Below are positions 56,274-64,000 of a stretch of DNA of 64,000 nt, one piece after another. Source of the stretch: Allopusillimonas soli (GTDB taxonomy: Bacteria; Pseudomonadota; Gammaproteobacteria; Burkholderiales; Burkholderiaceae_B); the NCBI RefSeq assembly GCF_004153445.1, contig NZ_SDQC01000005.1:248001-312000 (forward strand). Reading direction: 5' to 3'. The number at the start of each line of letters is the position of its first letter. The first letter of the stretch is position 1. The position numbers and the translations under genes are program-made. The notes below the pieces were generated by a model, which was not told where the DNA came from, made no database searches, and worked only from the letters and a program-made list of their open reading frames with translations.

Positions 56274-56986
56274 GGCGAGATCCCCATTGCGGCAGACACG
56301 CCGCCACCCCGCAGCGCACGCAACACGTCCTTGAGCTCACGCATGTCGTGCAGCACGACGCCGGCGCCTGCATCGGCCAGGCGCTGGGCCTGATCAGGCT
56401 CGTGATGGGATGCGCCGACGTAGCCCACCACCCGCATGCTGGCGGCCCGGGCTGCCTGCACACCCGCCTGGCTGTCCTCGATGACCATGCAATCCTCAGG
56501 TGCAAACCCCATTTCCTTCGCAGCAAATAAAAAGATATCAGGCGCCGGTTTGCCTTGCGCCACCTGCGCGGTACTGAAGATATGCGGCGAAAAGTCATCC
56601 CATAAGCCCGTCTGCCGCAGCGTAGCCCCCAGTTTGCCAGGTTGGCTGCTGGAAGCGACACAAAACCTCATGCTCCAGGACTTCAGTGTGTCCAATACAT
56701 CGCGCACCCCGGGCAGAATGTGTAACTCCTGCTCGAATGCCAGCTGCAGCATAGGGCCAAAGCGCGTGCTGAAGTCATCCGGCAGGCGGACGGCATGCTC
56801 GCGCTGCAGCTCGGCCCACATGTCTGCATCGGGTATTCCGGAGAATCGTCGCGCCACCTCGTCCGGGGAAATGGCAATCCCATGATCGGCCAGTGCAGCG
56901 GACTGTACTTTGGCCGAGATGTATTCGCTGTCGACGAGCACGCCGTCGCAGTCGAAAATAAGAAGGAGAGGAATGTTCCGCATCAT
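56270..56986 (-). CDS. HAD-superfamily phosphatase/phosphoglucomutase-like hydrolase
   Basis: A 238-residue HAD hydrolase. Motif [15 protein letters not shown] (nucleophile Asp, residues about 8-20), motif [12 protein letters not shown], and motif [40 protein letters not shown] are complete, with a helical cap between I and II. Closest styles are beta-phosphoglucomutase and YieH-type 6-phosphogluconate phosphatases. Start choice between two adjacent ATGs is arbitrary. The substrate is not identifiable. Confidence 0.9.
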   Translation of the reverse strand: MMRNIPLLLIFDCDGVLVDSEYISAKVQSAALADHGIAISPDEVARRFSGIPDADMWAELQREHAVRLPDDFSTRFGPMLQLAFEQELHILPGVRDVLDTLKSWSMRFCVASSSQPGKLGATLRQTGLWDDFSPHIFSTAQVAQGKPAPDIFLFAAKEMGFAPEDCMVIEDSQAGVQAARAASMRVVGYVGASHHEPDQAQRLADAGAGVVLHDMRELKDVLRALRGGGVSAAMGISP

Positions 56987-57324
56987 GCTCAACCCATTCG
57001 TTGATCGCAGCAGTCTCGGCCCTGAGTGGCCCGACGCGGCGACCTCAACCTTGGCATGATACAGGAGCCCCACCCGAAGCCGCCACGCTGTCGCCGAGCC
57101 TCGCACAGGTCCGGCGCAAGTCCATGGACAGCCACCAAGCCGTACGAGCAAAGACGTCTTGTCGTGTTCTGTTTCAATTTCATTTCGTCGGGTTTCATCG
57201 GCGCATCATTCGAGGCCTCCTGTTTCGCGAGATTTCATCCCTCCCCGCTGGCCGCAAATTTAAGGGTAGGATGATTCCAGAGTCTGTGCGGTCTGGCCGT
57301 ACAGGCATATTCAGGGAGGCGAAC
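56987..57324. other. Intergenic region between HAD gene and lipoprotein gene
   Basis: About 338 bases between divergent genes. An open frame runs through it into the lipoprotein gene, but its residues look random and no ribosome site or family motif is seen, so I treat it as untranslated. It must hold promoters for both directions. No clear palindrome or terminator was found. Confidence 0.5.
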
Positions 57325-57840
57325 ATGTCCTTGACCCATTTCAGATACATGCGAACCTGGCCGCGCGCCGGCACTGCACTGCGCATGGCCCTGGCGGTGT
57401 GCCTTGCACTTGCCCTGTCGGCGTGTGCCTATGACGATCCGTTCTATGGTGGCTCCCGCGGTTACGGCGGCGGCTATGACCAGGACTACTACGGCGGCTA
57501 CAACGACGGCCCTTACTACAACCGCGGCTATTACAGTGGGCGGGATGACTGGCGCGCCCGCGAACGATATCGCGCTGAACAACGACGGCATGTCGCCGAA
57601 CAGCGCAGGCATCACGAAGCGCAGCGTCGCCGCATAGAAGAGCAACGTCGGCACCAGGCTCGCCAAGAACAGCGCAGACGTGCGGATCGCCATCGTTCAG
57701 GCACGCATGGCTCCGACTGGCGGCAACGCCGCCACGCAACGCCTGGTATTCATGGGAACGGGCAACCCTGGGTAAAGCCCGTGCCCCGCAAAAACCACTC
57801 CATGAGAAGGCACGGCGTGGATGAATTCGGAAACCGCTGA
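57325..57840 (+). CDS. Predicted lipoprotein, Tyr/Gly-rich then Arg/His/Gln-rich
   Basis: A 171-residue protein with lipobox LALSAC (Cys about residue 33) after a hydrophobic signal. Residues 36-70 are a Tyr/Gly/Asp repeat (GGYDQDYYGGYNDGPYYNRGYY style). Residues 75-125 are packed with Arg, His, Glu and Gln (AEQRRHVAEQRRHHEAQRR), probably a charged helix. AGGGAGG lies 6 bases before the ATG. No enzymatic motif is seen. It could interact with the cell wall, nucleic acid or metals. Function unknown. Confidence 0.75.
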   Translation: MSLTHFRYMRTWPRAGTALRMALAVCLALALSACAYDDPFYGGSRGYGGGYDQDYYGGYNDGPYYNRGYYSGRDDWRARERYRAEQRRHVAEQRRHHEAQRRRIEEQRRHQARQEQRRRADRHRSGTHGSDWRQRRHATPGIHGNGQPWVKPVPRKNHSMRRHGVDEFGNR

Positions 57841-57860
57841 ACTGGATGGGGTAGTCGGGC

Positions 57861-58460
57861 TTAGGCAGCCTGGCCCTTTGCGCCCTCGACGAATAGATCG
57901 ACCACCGTATTGAACTCTTCCTCCAGATCGAGCTGCGGCCGGGTGAGCCAGCGCATAAGCGCGCCAAGATACAGATAATGAAAATAGACGCTCAATTGCG
58001 CCGACGATACGTTCGACCGCAGCTCTCCCCGCGCTTGCGCTGCGTCAATGAGCGATGCCCACACCGGCACCAGATCATTGTCTTTCCTTGAGACCGCAGT
58101 GGGATCGAAGCTGCGGAACTTATGACGGATGTAAGGCAGCAGATAGTCCGCATGCCGCTCACACCAGTGTGCGGACGCCTGAAGCAATACGCCAACGCCG
58201 GTACGAAAGCTGGCCTGTTCCATGTATGGCGTGCGTTGCGCCAAATCTTCCGCAAGCTGTGCCTCCAGCACGCTTTCCAGCAGAGCCTCCTTGACCGGGA
58301 AGTATTTGTACAAGGTCCGCTTGGAGACCTTCGCTTGACTGGCAACCTGCTCCATCGTCACACGCTCGTAGCCTTCTGATTCAAACAGGATGCGCGCGAC
58401 CCGATGGATATGCGCGGGCATCTCCACGCGGCGCCTGGGACGATCAGGTATGAATGCCAT
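57861..58460 (-). CDS. TetR-family transcriptional regulator
   Basis: A 199-residue repressor. The helix-turn-helix is in HRVARILFESEGYERVTMEQVASQAKVSKRTLYKYFPVKEALLESVLE (residues about 19-66). The C-terminal helical ligand domain is divergent, as usual. It is transcribed away from a glycosyltransferase gene, and the two share a long inverted repeat in the 61-base gap, so it very likely represses both genes and responds to a small lipophilic ligand. Confidence 0.9.
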   Translation of the reverse strand: MAFIPDRPRRRVEMPAHIHRVARILFESEGYERVTMEQVASQAKVSKRTLYKYFPVKEALLESVLEAQLAEDLAQRTPYMEQASFRTGVGVLLQASAHWCERHADYLLPYIRHKFRSFDPTAVSRKDNDLVPVWASLIDAAQARGELRSNVSSAQLSVYFHYLYLGALMRWLTRPQLDLEEEFNTVVDLFVEGAKGQAA

Positions 58461-58475
58461 ATCTCAATGCATAAT

Positions 58476-58512
58476 TAAATGCTAAAGTATACGACGTTTA
58501 CTTTAGCATTTA
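58476..58512. promoter_or_regulatory. TetR operator: 14-bp inverted repeat
   Basis: TAAATGCTAAAGTA (58476-58489) and its exact reverse complement TACTTTAGCATTTA (58499-58512) are separated by 9 bases. It fills most of the short divergent gap between the TetR gene and the glycosyltransferase and ends 9 bases before the latter's start, so a bound repressor would block both promoters. Confidence 0.85.
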
Positions 58513-58521
58513 TCCTGGCTT

Positions 58522-59748
58522 ATGAAAATCGCGATGCTTACTTATGGAACAGAGGGGGATACACGCCCATTGGCTGCGCTGGGTCACGCCTTATGCGAAG
58601 CGGGTCATGATGTCTGCCTGCTGGGGGATGCGCACAGCCTGGGCTCGCAACACCGCTTCGAAGGGCGGATGATGCCGCTTTCCGGCGACATTCAGGCGCT
58701 GTTCGGCAAGGGGGGACGACCAACCGGAGGGCGAGACACAGCCAAGGCATTGATCAGTTTGACCAATACACATGCGGCAGCCTGGATGAAAGAAACGTTG
58801 TCTGCAGCGCGCGAGTGCGACGCAATCGTGACTTCGGGGTTGGCCGGTTTTGTCGGACTCTCGGTCGCGGAATACCTGAAAATTCCAGTCTTGGGTGCAG
58901 GCATGATTCCTTTGACGCCTTCGCGGGCGTTCCCTTCTCCCTTCCTGCCGCCCGCCTGGATCCCCGCCCCGCTCAACAGGGCAAGCCTCGTCCTAACGAA
59001 CCAATTGTTCTGGCTTGCTTTCAAGAAGACGCTTAATCGTGCCCGGGCACAGGTTCTGGGACTGCCTCCAAGAGCGAAGCTATGGACGGATCACTCTATG
59101 CTTTACGGCATCTCGCCAACGATATTGCCACCACCTGACGATTGGCCTTCCCATGCGCATCTTTGCGGACAATGGCGGCGTCCGGCCGACGCTGGATACA
59201 CACCCCCTGACGCTCTGCGGGACTTCCTGGCCTGCGGCACGGCACCGATCTATGTGGGGTTTGGCAGCATGGCCGGAATCGATGTACCGCGCACGCTGGA
59301 AAAAATAATCGCCGCCTTGAATGGGCGCCGGGCCGTGGTCTGGCCCGGACGGCGTGATTCAAGATCAATGGATCTTCCTGACAATATCCTCCATATCGAC
59401 GCGGTACCGCACGACTGGCTGTTTCCCAGAATGGCCGCTGTGATTCATCACGGCGGATCGGGGACATCGCACTCGGCCGTACGCTCGGGAAGACCATCCA
59501 TCATCGTTCCGTTTACCGGTGACCAGCCTTTCTGGGCGCACCGTCTTCATCAACTTGGCGTAGCGCCCGCGGCAATTTCCCCGGCACGCCTGGACGCGAG
59601 CACCCTTCTCGCCGCCATCGATTTTGTGGAAAAGCCCGCTGTCGTCGCCCGCGCGGCCGAACTGGGCCGAAGAATGGCACGTGAAGATGGACTTATTGCC
59701 GGCGTTGCGCTGGTCGAAAAGATCTTTGCGAAGACAGGGAAAGCGTAA
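58522..59748 (+). CDS. Glycosyltransferase family 1 (UDP-sugar dependent, MGT-like)
   Basis: A 408-residue GT-B glycosyltransferase. N-terminal acceptor domain starts MKIAMLTYGTEGDTRPLAALGHALCEAGHDVCLLGD. The donor-binding signature near residue 315 reads IHHGGSGTSHSAVRSGRPSIIVPFTGDQPFWAHRLHQLGVAP (HHGG-GT, P---DQ-FWA). Relatives include sterol/flavonoid glucosyltransferases, macrolide glycosyltransferases and rhamnosyltransferases. Regulation by a divergent TetR suggests detoxification or modification of a lipophilic compound. No translocated partner genes are seen. The acceptor is unknown. Confidence 0.88.
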   Translation: MKIAMLTYGTEGDTRPLAALGHALCEAGHDVCLLGDAHSLGSQHRFEGRMMPLSGDIQALFGKGGRPTGGRDTAKALISLTNTHAAAWMKETLSAARECDAIVTSGLAGFVGLSVAEYLKIPVLGAGMIPLTPSRAFPSPFLPPAWIPAPLNRASLVLTNQLFWLAFKKTLNRARAQVLGLPPRAKLWTDHSMLYGISPTILPPPDDWPSHAHLCGQWRRPADAGYTPPDALRDFLACGTAPIYVGFGSMAGIDVPRTLEKIIAALNGRRAVVWPGRRDSRSMDLPDNILHIDAVPHDWLFPRMAAVIHHGGSGTSHSAVRSGRPSIIVPFTGDQPFWAHRLHQLGVAPAAISPARLDASTLLAAIDFVEKPAVVARAAELGRRMAREDGLIAGVALVEKIFAKTGKA

Positions 59749-59751
59749 TCG

Positions 59752-59783
59752 AAAAAGCCCCACTTCCCGGAAGAAAGTGGGGC
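59752..59783 (-). terminator. Intrinsic terminator after icd
   Basis: On the minus strand GCCCCACTT, an 8-base-plus loop, AAGTGGGGC and then TTTTTC lie about 45 bases after the icd stop. On the plus strand no T-run follows, so the glycosyltransferase transcript is ended only weakly here, if at all. Confidence 0.82.
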
Positions 59784-59825
59784 ATGGCAACATACGGCCC
59801 GCCGCGGGCAGCGGCCGGCGTCAGA

Positions 59826-61085
59826 CTAGTCCATATTGTCTATCATGACTTGGCCAAAGCCGGAGCACGACACTTGCGTAGCACCTTCGAGCAGGCGAGC
59901 GAAGTCGTATGTGACCTTCTTGGACAGAATGGATTTTTCCATGCTGGAAATAATAAGGTCGGCCGCTTCCGTCCAGCCCATGTGACGCAGCATCATTTCA
60001 GCCGACAGAATTTCCGAACCCGGGTTGACGTAATCTTTGCCGGCATACTTGGGCGCCGTGCCGTGGGTGGCCTCGAACATGGCGACGGAGTCAGACAGAT
60101 TCGCGCCAGGAGCGATGCCAATACCGCCCACCTGGGCGGCCAGCGCGTCGGATACATAATCGCCGTTGAGGTTCAGCGTGGCAATGACGTCGTACTCGGC
60201 GGGGCGCAGCAGAATCTGCTGCAGGAAGGCATCGGCGATCGAATCCTTGACCGTGATCTCGCGACCTGTCTTGGGATTTTTGAATTTGCACCATGGGCCG
60301 CCATCGATGGGCTGCGCACCGAACTCCTTCTGCGCCAGCTCATAGCCCCAATCACGGAAGCCGCCTTCCGTGAACTTCATGATGTTGCCCTTGTGAACCA
60401 GCGTGACCGAGGCGCGATCGTTGTCGATAGCGTACTGGATGGCCTTGCGCACGAGGCGCTGCGTGCCTTCGCGCGAAACCGGCTTGACGCCGATGCCGGA
60501 GGTTTCGGGAAAGCGAATCTTCTTGACGCCCAGCTCGTTCTGCAGAAATGCGATGAGCTTCTTGGCGTTGGCGCTCTCGGCCTCGAATTCGATGCCGGCG
60601 TAGATATCTTCCGAATTTTCGCGGAAAATGACCATATTGGTCTTCTCAGGTTCGCGCACCGGCGATGGAACACCCTTGAAGTACTGGATCGGGCGCAGGC
60701 AGACGTACAGGTCCAGCTGCTGGCGCAGGGCAACGTTGAGCGAACGAATGCCACCGCCCACGGGCGTGGTCAGCGGGCCTTTGATAGACACCACATACTC
60801 TTTCACCACATCGAGTGTTTCTTCGGGCAGCCAGACATCGGGGCCATATACCTTGGTGGACTTTTCACCGGCGTACACTTCCATCCAGTGGATTTTGCGC
60901 TTACCGCCATAGGCCTTGGTCACAGCCGCATCGACCACCTTCAGCATGACGGGAGTGATATCCGCACCAGTGCCGTCGCCTTCGATGTAGGGAATGATGG
61001 GCTGGTCAGGAACGGCCAGCGAGGAATCGGCATTGACCGTGATTTTCTGGCCCTCGGCAGGGACCTTGATGTGCTGATAGGACAT
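59826..61085 (-). CDS. icd: Isocitrate dehydrogenase (NADP+)
   Basis: A 419-residue TCA-cycle enzyme converting isocitrate to 2-oxoglutarate. Substrate motif [27 protein letters not shown] contains the phosphorylatable serine region of the E. coli type ([13 protein letters not shown]). Conserved [54 protein letters not shown] and the NADP-site [13 protein letters not shown] are present. Monocistronic, divergent from DUF1841. A TCTTATATAAGA palindrome at 61149-61160 lies in its upstream region. Confidence 0.97.
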   Translation of the reverse strand: MSYQHIKVPAEGQKITVNADSSLAVPDQPIIPYIEGDGTGADITPVMLKVVDAAVTKAYGGKRKIHWMEVYAGEKSTKVYGPDVWLPEETLDVVKEYVVSIKGPLTTPVGGGIRSLNVALRQQLDLYVCLRPIQYFKGVPSPVREPEKTNMVIFRENSEDIYAGIEFEAESANAKKLIAFLQNELGVKKIRFPETSGIGVKPVSREGTQRLVRKAIQYAIDNDRASVTLVHKGNIMKFTEGGFRDWGYELAQKEFGAQPIDGGPWCKFKNPKTGREITVKDSIADAFLQQILLRPAEYDVIATLNLNGDYVSDALAAQVGGIGIAPGANLSDSVAMFEATHGTAPKYAGKDYVNPGSEILSAEMMLRHMGWTEAADLIISSMEKSILSKKVTYDFARLLEGATQVSCSGFGQVMIDNMD

Positions 61086-61228
61086 GAATGCTCCAGTTGC
61101 TCCACGAAGCGTGGGATATCGTCAAAATTACAATAAGTGAATTTCTAGTCTTATATAAGAGTAGTTTAACGTACTTTCGGGCACGGTTAAAATAAAGGGT
61201 TCACAGGCAGTTTTACACGGAATCAGGC

Positions 61229-61657
61229 ATGTTCAACCCCTCCCGCGAGCAGGTGCGGCAGTTTTTCACCGAGGCGTGGCACAAACGCAGAAACCACGGT
61301 GTGCTGACGCCGCTGGAAACCATGGCGGCGGATCTGGTCGAGCTGCATCCGGAGTACCACGCCGACCTCGAGGACCCCGAGCGCGCAAACGCGGATTTCA
61401 CCGTTGAGGAAGGCCGCAGCAATCCGTTTCTGCATCTGTCCATGCATCTGGCAATCAATGAGCAACTGTCCATTGATCAGCCGCCGGGTATCAAGTCTGC
61501 ATTCGAAGCATTGCTGGCCAACCACGATCCACACGATGCCGCCCATATCATCATGGAAGCACTGGGCGAAGTAGTCTGGGAAGCACAGCGGCTAGGCAAG
61601 CCGCTGGATTCCGACAAATACATCGACCTGGTAAGGCGGCACGCCACGCGCCGCTAA
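61229..61657 (+). CDS. DUF1841 family protein
   Basis: A 142-residue cytosolic protein typical of betaproteobacteria. Signature start MFNPSREQVRQFFTEAWHKRR, then PLETMAADLVELHPEYHADLED and NPFLHLSMHLAINEQLSIDQPPGI, with HDAAHIIMEALGEVVWEAQR near the C-terminus. Conserved His residues suggest possible metal binding, but no activity is known. It precedes, in convergent orientation, two cytochrome c genes, as in related genomes. Confidence 0.93.
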   Translation: MFNPSREQVRQFFTEAWHKRRNHGVLTPLETMAADLVELHPEYHADLEDPERANADFTVEEGRSNPFLHLSMHLAINEQLSIDQPPGIKSAFEALLANHDPHDAAHIIMEALGEVVWEAQRLGKPLDSDKYIDLVRRHATRR

Positions 61658-61661
61658 AGCG

Positions 61662-62021
61662 CTATTTTTCCACCGACAGAGATGAAGGCAAGCTGGCCAG
61701 CCAGGCGGTCACATTTTCGATATCGGTTGCCGACAGTTGGGCGGCCATGGCGCCCATGACGGCATTCTTGCGAATGTTGGAACTGGCGGGCTCGTTGTTG
61801 TTGCCGCGCTGGTATGCCTTGAGCGCATGAGCCAGATAATCCTGATGCTGGCCAGCCAGAATGGGATAGGCGGGCATGACGGGCGACTTGGCGTCGGCAC
61901 CATGACAGGATGCACAGGTTTTCTCGAACAAGGCCTTGCCCGCATCCAGATCGGCTGCCGCGCTTATTCCCGAGGCAGCCAGCAAAGCGGAGCCGGCGAT
62001 GGCGATTAACAATTTCTTCAT
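61662..62021 (-). CDS. Mono-heme c-type cytochrome
   Basis: A 119-residue exported cytochrome. Signal peptide MKKLLIAIAGSALLAASGISAAA, heme motif CASCHGADAKSPVMPAYPILAGQHQDYLAHALKAY (C-x-x-C-H near residue 36, axial Met expected in the MGAMAAQLS segment). Class I c553/c4-domain type. It lies 12 bases after the upstream cytochrome gene and likely passes electrons between periplasmic partners; which ones is unknown. Confidence 0.92.
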   Translation of the reverse strand: MKKLLIAIAGSALLAASGISAAADLDAGKALFEKTCASCHGADAKSPVMPAYPILAGQHQDYLAHALKAYQRGNNNEPASSNIRKNAVMGAMAAQLSATDIENVTAWLASLPSSLSVEK

Positions 62022-62033
62022 ACGGGCCCCCGA

Positions 62034-62405
62034 TTACTTGAAGCTGGAATAATGAGCGGCAATGTCGGCCATGTCTTGAGGAGACAGGCTCTTCGCGATG
62101 GCTTCCATGGTGGGGAAGGTACGGGCACCGCTTGCATATTCCTTGAGGGCTGCCACGATATATTCGGCGTTCTGGCCCGCTATCATGGGTACGTGATACA
62201 CCTCGGGAAAACTGGATTTATATCCCTTGATACCATGGCAACCTATGCACATGGATATTTTGCCCAGTGCTGCCTGCGCATCGCCCACGGGCGCGGCGTC
62301 CGCCGGTGCCTTGGCATCGGCGGCGAAGGCCTGGCCCATGATCGCACAGGATGCCAGGACGACCAACGCAGACAGACTGCGCTTCAGAGATGTTCGCGAC
62401 GTCAT
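62034..62405 (-). CDS. Mono-heme c-type cytochrome
   Basis: A 123-residue exported cytochrome c. Signal peptide ends about AIMGQAFA; heme motif CIGCHGIKGYKSSFPEVYHVPMIAGQNAEYIVAALKEYASG (key CIGCH, near residue 53), with a likely axial Met in RTFPTMEAIAKSLSPQDMADIAAHY. It is similar in architecture to the next cytochrome, with which it forms an operon resembling a split di-heme cytochrome c4. Confidence 0.92.
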   Translation of the reverse strand: MTSRTSLKRSLSALVVLASCAIMGQAFAADAKAPADAAPVGDAQAALGKISMCIGCHGIKGYKSSFPEVYHVPMIAGQNAEYIVAALKEYASGARTFPTMEAIAKSLSPQDMADIAAHYSSFK

Positions 62406-62535
62406 AATAGCTCTTGTTTTGGCGTTATAAATTGAAAACGTTGACTTGAATCAACCACCCTTTGGAAAAACCCGATTGTACGATAATTGAGACAAGCAAT
62501 ACATCCCGACCTCCTTGTCCATAAAATCATGGAAC

Positions 62536-63408
62536 ATGCCAATGACCTCAGCAGCACCCGCAAATCATAATGAACGCTATACCGGCAGCGAGCGCTACGT
62601 TGCCACGGACGACCTGAAAATGGCCGTGAATGCGGCGCTTGCGCTGCAACGACCATTGTTGATCAAAGGCGAGCCCGGCACCGGCAAGACCATGCTGGCC
62701 GAAGAGGTTGCCGCATCCTTGGGCAGGCCATTGCTGCAATGGCATATAAAATCCACGACCAAGGCGCACCAGGGCCTGTACGAATATGACGCGGTGTCGC
62801 GCCTACGCGATTCGCAGTTGGGCGACGAAAAAGTGCGCGACATCGGCAACTATATCGTCAAGGGAATACTCTGGCAGGCTTTCGAATCTGCCCAGCCCGC
62901 CGTCGTGCTTATCGACGAAATCGACAAAGCTGACATCGAATTTCCCAATGATCTTTTGCGCGAACTCGATCGCATGGAATTCCATGTGTATGAAACCCGC
63001 CAGACCATCCAGGCCCGCCATCGTCCGCTCATCATCATCACATCCAACAACGAAAAAGATCTTCCCGACGCATTTTTACGCCGGTGCTTCTTCCATTACA
63101 TCAATTTCCCGACGCCCGAAACCATGCGGGAGATTGTCTCCGTGCACTATCCCGATCTGCGCGAAGAAGTGCTGCGGGCGGCGCTGGATACGTTCTTTGC
63201 TTTGCGCGAAGCACCGGGCCTCAAGAAAAAGCCTTCCACGTCCGAGTTCCTTGACTGGCTTCGTCTGTTGATCAACGAAGGCGTGCCCGTCACCGACATC
63301 GCCGACACCACGCAGGACCTGCCGGTGCTCGCGGGCGCACTACTCAAGAATGAACAGGATCTGACATTGCTTCAGCGCCTGGCCGCCATGACGCGCCAGC
63401 GGCGCTGA
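62536..63408 (+). CDS. MoxR-family AAA+ ATPase
   Basis: A protein of about 290 residues. Walker A GEPGTGKTMLAEEVAASLG (about residue 45), Walker B VVLIDEIDKADIEFPNDLLRELD, sensor 1 IIITSNNEKDLPDAFLRRCFFHY. MoxR ATPases act as chaperones, usually with a VWA-domain (CoxE-like) protein encoded next door; here an acetyltransferase follows, and any VWA gene would lie beyond the window. Starts at 62536 and 62542 are equally possible, and TTG at 62515 is less likely. Confidence 0.9.
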   Translation: MPMTSAAPANHNERYTGSERYVATDDLKMAVNAALALQRPLLIKGEPGTGKTMLAEEVAASLGRPLLQWHIKSTTKAHQGLYEYDAVSRLRDSQLGDEKVRDIGNYIVKGILWQAFESAQPAVVLIDEIDKADIEFPNDLLRELDRMEFHVYETRQTIQARHRPLIIITSNNEKDLPDAFLRRCFFHYINFPTPETMREIVSVHYPDLREEVLRAALDTFFALREAPGLKKKPSTSEFLDWLRLLINEGVPVTDIADTTQDLPVLAGALLKNEQDLTLLQRLAAMTRQRR

Positions 63409-63462
63409 TGCCGGCGCGCACGCTTTTTTATCCAGATGTCCTCTCTCGTCGGAAACCTACAC

Positions 63463-64000
63463 ATGACCCACTTGAACGCAGCATTTCACCTTATGCCAGA
63501 GCCCGTTACCCTCAGCGGCAACGGTGTCAGCCTGATCCCGCTCGAGCCGCAGCATGCAGACGCCCTGCGGGACGCCGCCCACGATGGAGATCTCTGGACG
63601 TTGCGCGTGACATCGGTGCCTGAACCGGGCACCGAAGGTGCCTATATTGAGACGGCGCTGCGGGGGCAGGCGGACGGGCACATGCTGCCTTTCGCCGTCC
63701 GCGATGATCTGAGCGGCAAGGTGATAGGCACCACGCGCTATCACGATATCGTGCCGGCCATTGCCCGCCTGGAGATCGGCCACACATGGTATGCCAAGCG
63801 CTGGCAGCGCACGCACGTCAACACCACCTGCAAGCTGCTTCTGCTGCGCCATGCCTTCGAGACGCTTGGCGCCAGCATCGTTGGATGGCGCACCGACAAC
63901 TACAACTTCGCATCCCAACGCGCCATCGAACGCCTGGGCGCCCGCAGAGACGGAGTCCTGCGCCATCATGCCTTACGGCGCGATGGCAGCGTGCGCGATA
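63463..64000 (+). CDS. GNAT-family N-acetyltransferase, RimJ/RimL-like (partial)
   Basis: The gene is cut by the right edge of the window after 179 codons. The plus-strand frame from ATG at 63463 reads MTHLNAAFHLMPEPVTLSG, then LIPLEPQHADALRDAA, VIGTTRYHDI, RLEIGHTWYAKRWQRTHVNTTCKLLLLRHAFETLGA and WRTDNYNFASQRAIERLGAR, the acetyl-CoA-binding and beta-bulge features of the RimJ/RimL branch. It likely acetylates a protein terminus or small amine. The opposite-strand frame over the same bases lacks any family feature. Confidence 0.85.
   Translation, partial: MTHLNAAFHLMPEPVTLSGNGVSLIPLEPQHADALRDAAHDGDLWTLRVTSVPEPGTEGAYIETALRGQADGHMLPFAVRDDLSGKVIGTTRYHDIVPAIARLEIGHTWYAKRWQRTHVNTTCKLLLLRHAFETLGASIVGWRTDNYNFASQRAIERLGARRDGVLRHHALRRDGSVRD

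Noticed and set aside
57001-57324. N-terminal extension of the lipoprotein frame
   Set aside because: The extra 108 residues look random, and the downstream ATG has a strong ribosome site and a proper lipoprotein signal.
59784-61136. 450-codon plus-strand frame opposite icd
   Set aside because: Antisense shadow of isocitrate dehydrogenase with no recognisable domain.
63457-63969. 170-codon minus-strand frame at the right edge
   Set aside because: The plus strand encodes a GNAT acetyltransferase with clear motifs over the same bases.
1-64000. CRISPR array, insertion sequence or prophage
   Set aside because: No regularly spaced repeats, transposase-like frames with terminal repeats, integrase or phage structural genes were seen in the window.

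Overview
The window reads as chromosomal DNA of a betaproteobacterium, most probably of the family Alcaligenaceae (Bordetella/Achromobacter relatives). The reasons are the high GC content, the nuo operon next to a Porin_4-type porin, the qor-tpiA-secG-tRNA-Leu block, and the CysB, DUF1841 and cytochrome c gene types. This placement comes from protein and gene-order resemblance only, and I do not name a genus.

Layout. 1-9.5 kb: nuoA to nuoK of respiratory complex I on the minus strand (nuoK cut by the window edge). 9.6-10.8 kb: a general porin. 11.2-16.6 kb: a four-gene imelysin / di-heme oxidoreductase / imelysin / DUF1513 operon with a Fur-like site in front. 16.9-21.4 kb: a uronate cluster with uronate dehydrogenase, a complete polar-amino-acid-type ABC transporter and a FadR-type GntR regulator. 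Its predicted 22-bp operator occurs once before and once after the cluster. 21.7-22.3 kb: tRNA-Leu(UAA) and a tRNA-Ser(UGA) split by a 224-nt Azoarcus-like group I intron. 22.3-31.6 kb: nhaA, qor, tpiA, secG, tRNA-Leu(GAG), an EamA transporter, acs, an Atg22/UMF1-type MFS protein and a GlcG-like protein. 31.9-38.2 kb: an NlpC/P60 lipoprotein, a Fur-box DUF2325 gene, a CysB-type regulator, and mmsA with an orphan substrate-binding protein and a divergent LysR gene.

38.3-55.4 kb is a carbohydrate region. A PtxS-like LacI repressor sits next to the palindrome TGAAACCGGTTTCA, the operator known for Pseudomonas PtxS, upstream of an ABC transporter, a 2-ketogluconate kinase and a 2-ketogluconate-6-phosphate reductase. 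KDPG aldolase (eda) is convergent with them. Upstream lies a second sugar system: a ribose-type ABC transporter, a sugar isomerase/epimerase, a Gfo/Idh/MocA oxidoreductase and a LacI regulator with its own 18-bp palindrome. Divergent from that are zwf, pgl and glk. Glucose, 2-ketogluconate and perhaps a modified sugar would all feed 6-phosphogluconate and the Entner-Doudoroff route, although edd is not in the window.

55.6-64 kb holds housekeeping and small accessory genes: DUF1488, ynfA, a HAD phosphatase, an Arg/His-rich lipoprotein, a TetR/glycosyltransferase pair sharing a long inverted repeat, icd, DUF1841, two cytochromes c, a MoxR ATPase and a truncated GNAT acetyltransferase.

The most notable observations are the self-splicing intron in tRNA-Ser(UGA), and two separate sugar-acid loci that each use a polar-amino-acid-family ABC transporter where TRAP or MFS carriers are more usual.
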